Notes under the pieces: model-generated
What the model was told of the DNA's origin: nothing
The model's database searches: none
The model's input: the letters and a program-made list of their open reading frames with translations, nothing else
Program-made: the position numbers and the translations under genes
Assembly (NCBI GenBank): GCA_002327965.1
Contig: DCVB01000068.1
Coordinates: 1 to 5,574 of the forward strand
DNA: 5,574 nucleotides
DNA from: Candidatus Aminicenantes bacterium UBA2199
Lineage (GTDB): Bacteria; Acidobacteriota; Aminicenantia; UBA2199
Direction of reading: 5' to 3'
Shown: in pieces, positions 5,512 through 5,574 of the stretch
Numbering within the stretch: position 1 is the stretch's first letter
Layout: every line of letters begins with the position of its first letter

Positions 5512-5541
5512 GTGACTACCACAACCACTATCACTATCACT
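5512..5541 (-). repeat. Hexamer-repeat module in inverted orientation
   Basis: Read on the minus strand, 5541 down to 5512 gives AGTGAT, AGTGAT, AGTGGT, TGTGGT and AGTCAC: three clean units and two decayed ones. It is the only module in the window on the minus strand. The AGCARGAG tail is absent. If modules normally sit 3' of genes on the sense strand, this one would belong to a convergent gene beyond the window end. Confidence 0.75.
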
Positions 5542-5574
5542 GATTGCTAGCTAACCCGCATTTCTCACTAGAAA

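Noticed and set aside
5260..5515. Two short plus-strand frames (5260-5445 and 5312-5515) in the downstream repeats
   Set aside because: Their Val-Ile and Val-Val runs are translations of the AGTGAT units, and nothing else supports coding.
1..5574. tRNA, rRNA, riboswitch, insertion sequence or transposase
   Set aside because: I looked on both strands and saw no cloverleaf, conserved RNA core, terminal inverted repeats or transposase motifs.

Overview
The window is GC-rich in its genes and clearly less so between them. It holds two large tandem paralogous genes on the plus strand, the last 14 codons of an upstream gene, and two intergenic stretches filled with a degenerate six-base repeat. The gene type is a membrane-anchored sulfatase-like hydrolase fused to a long TPR array. 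It follows what looks like the end of a TonB-dependent receptor-type outer-membrane barrel, and the promoters look leaderless. Together these suggest a Gram-negative bacterium of the Acidobacteriota/Aminicenantes kind. This is an inference from style, because the window carries no phylogenetic marker.

Layout: 1-42 is the 3' end of a probable outer-membrane beta-barrel gene, closed by a strong intrinsic terminator (71-100). A sigma70-like promoter (104-132) lies directly behind it, with its -10 box six bases from the GTG start of the first hydrolase-TPR gene (139-2478). The intergenic region 2479-2885 carries three hexamer-repeat modules (AGTGNY repeated, ending in AGCARGA), a 32-bp direct duplication, a short heptamer array, a weak parS-like motif, a hairpin and a second promoter (2854-2882). 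That promoter has the same geometry as the first. The second hydrolase-TPR gene runs to 5213. From 5214 to 5574 there is no credible gene, only four more hexamer modules on the plus strand and one in opposite orientation near the window end.

The two proteins have the same layout: a cytoplasmic N-terminal stub, one signal anchor, an alkaline-phosphatase-superfamily (sulfatase-like) domain, a conserved linker, and eight to nine 34-residue TPRs to the C-terminus. Both domains are therefore predicted outside the cytoplasm. In both, the position that is Cys or Ser (formylglycine) in true sulfatases is Thr, so neither looks like a classical sulfatase. By my hand count they are about 73% identical over the first 120 residues of the hydrolase domain, about 41% in the central TPRs and about 77% over the last 109 residues. 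This suggests the same chemistry with different partners. Each gene has its own promoter, so they are a duplicated pair rather than one simple operon.

The least explained material is the composite hexamer repeat family that fills the space after each gene. No complete new multi-gene system is visible.
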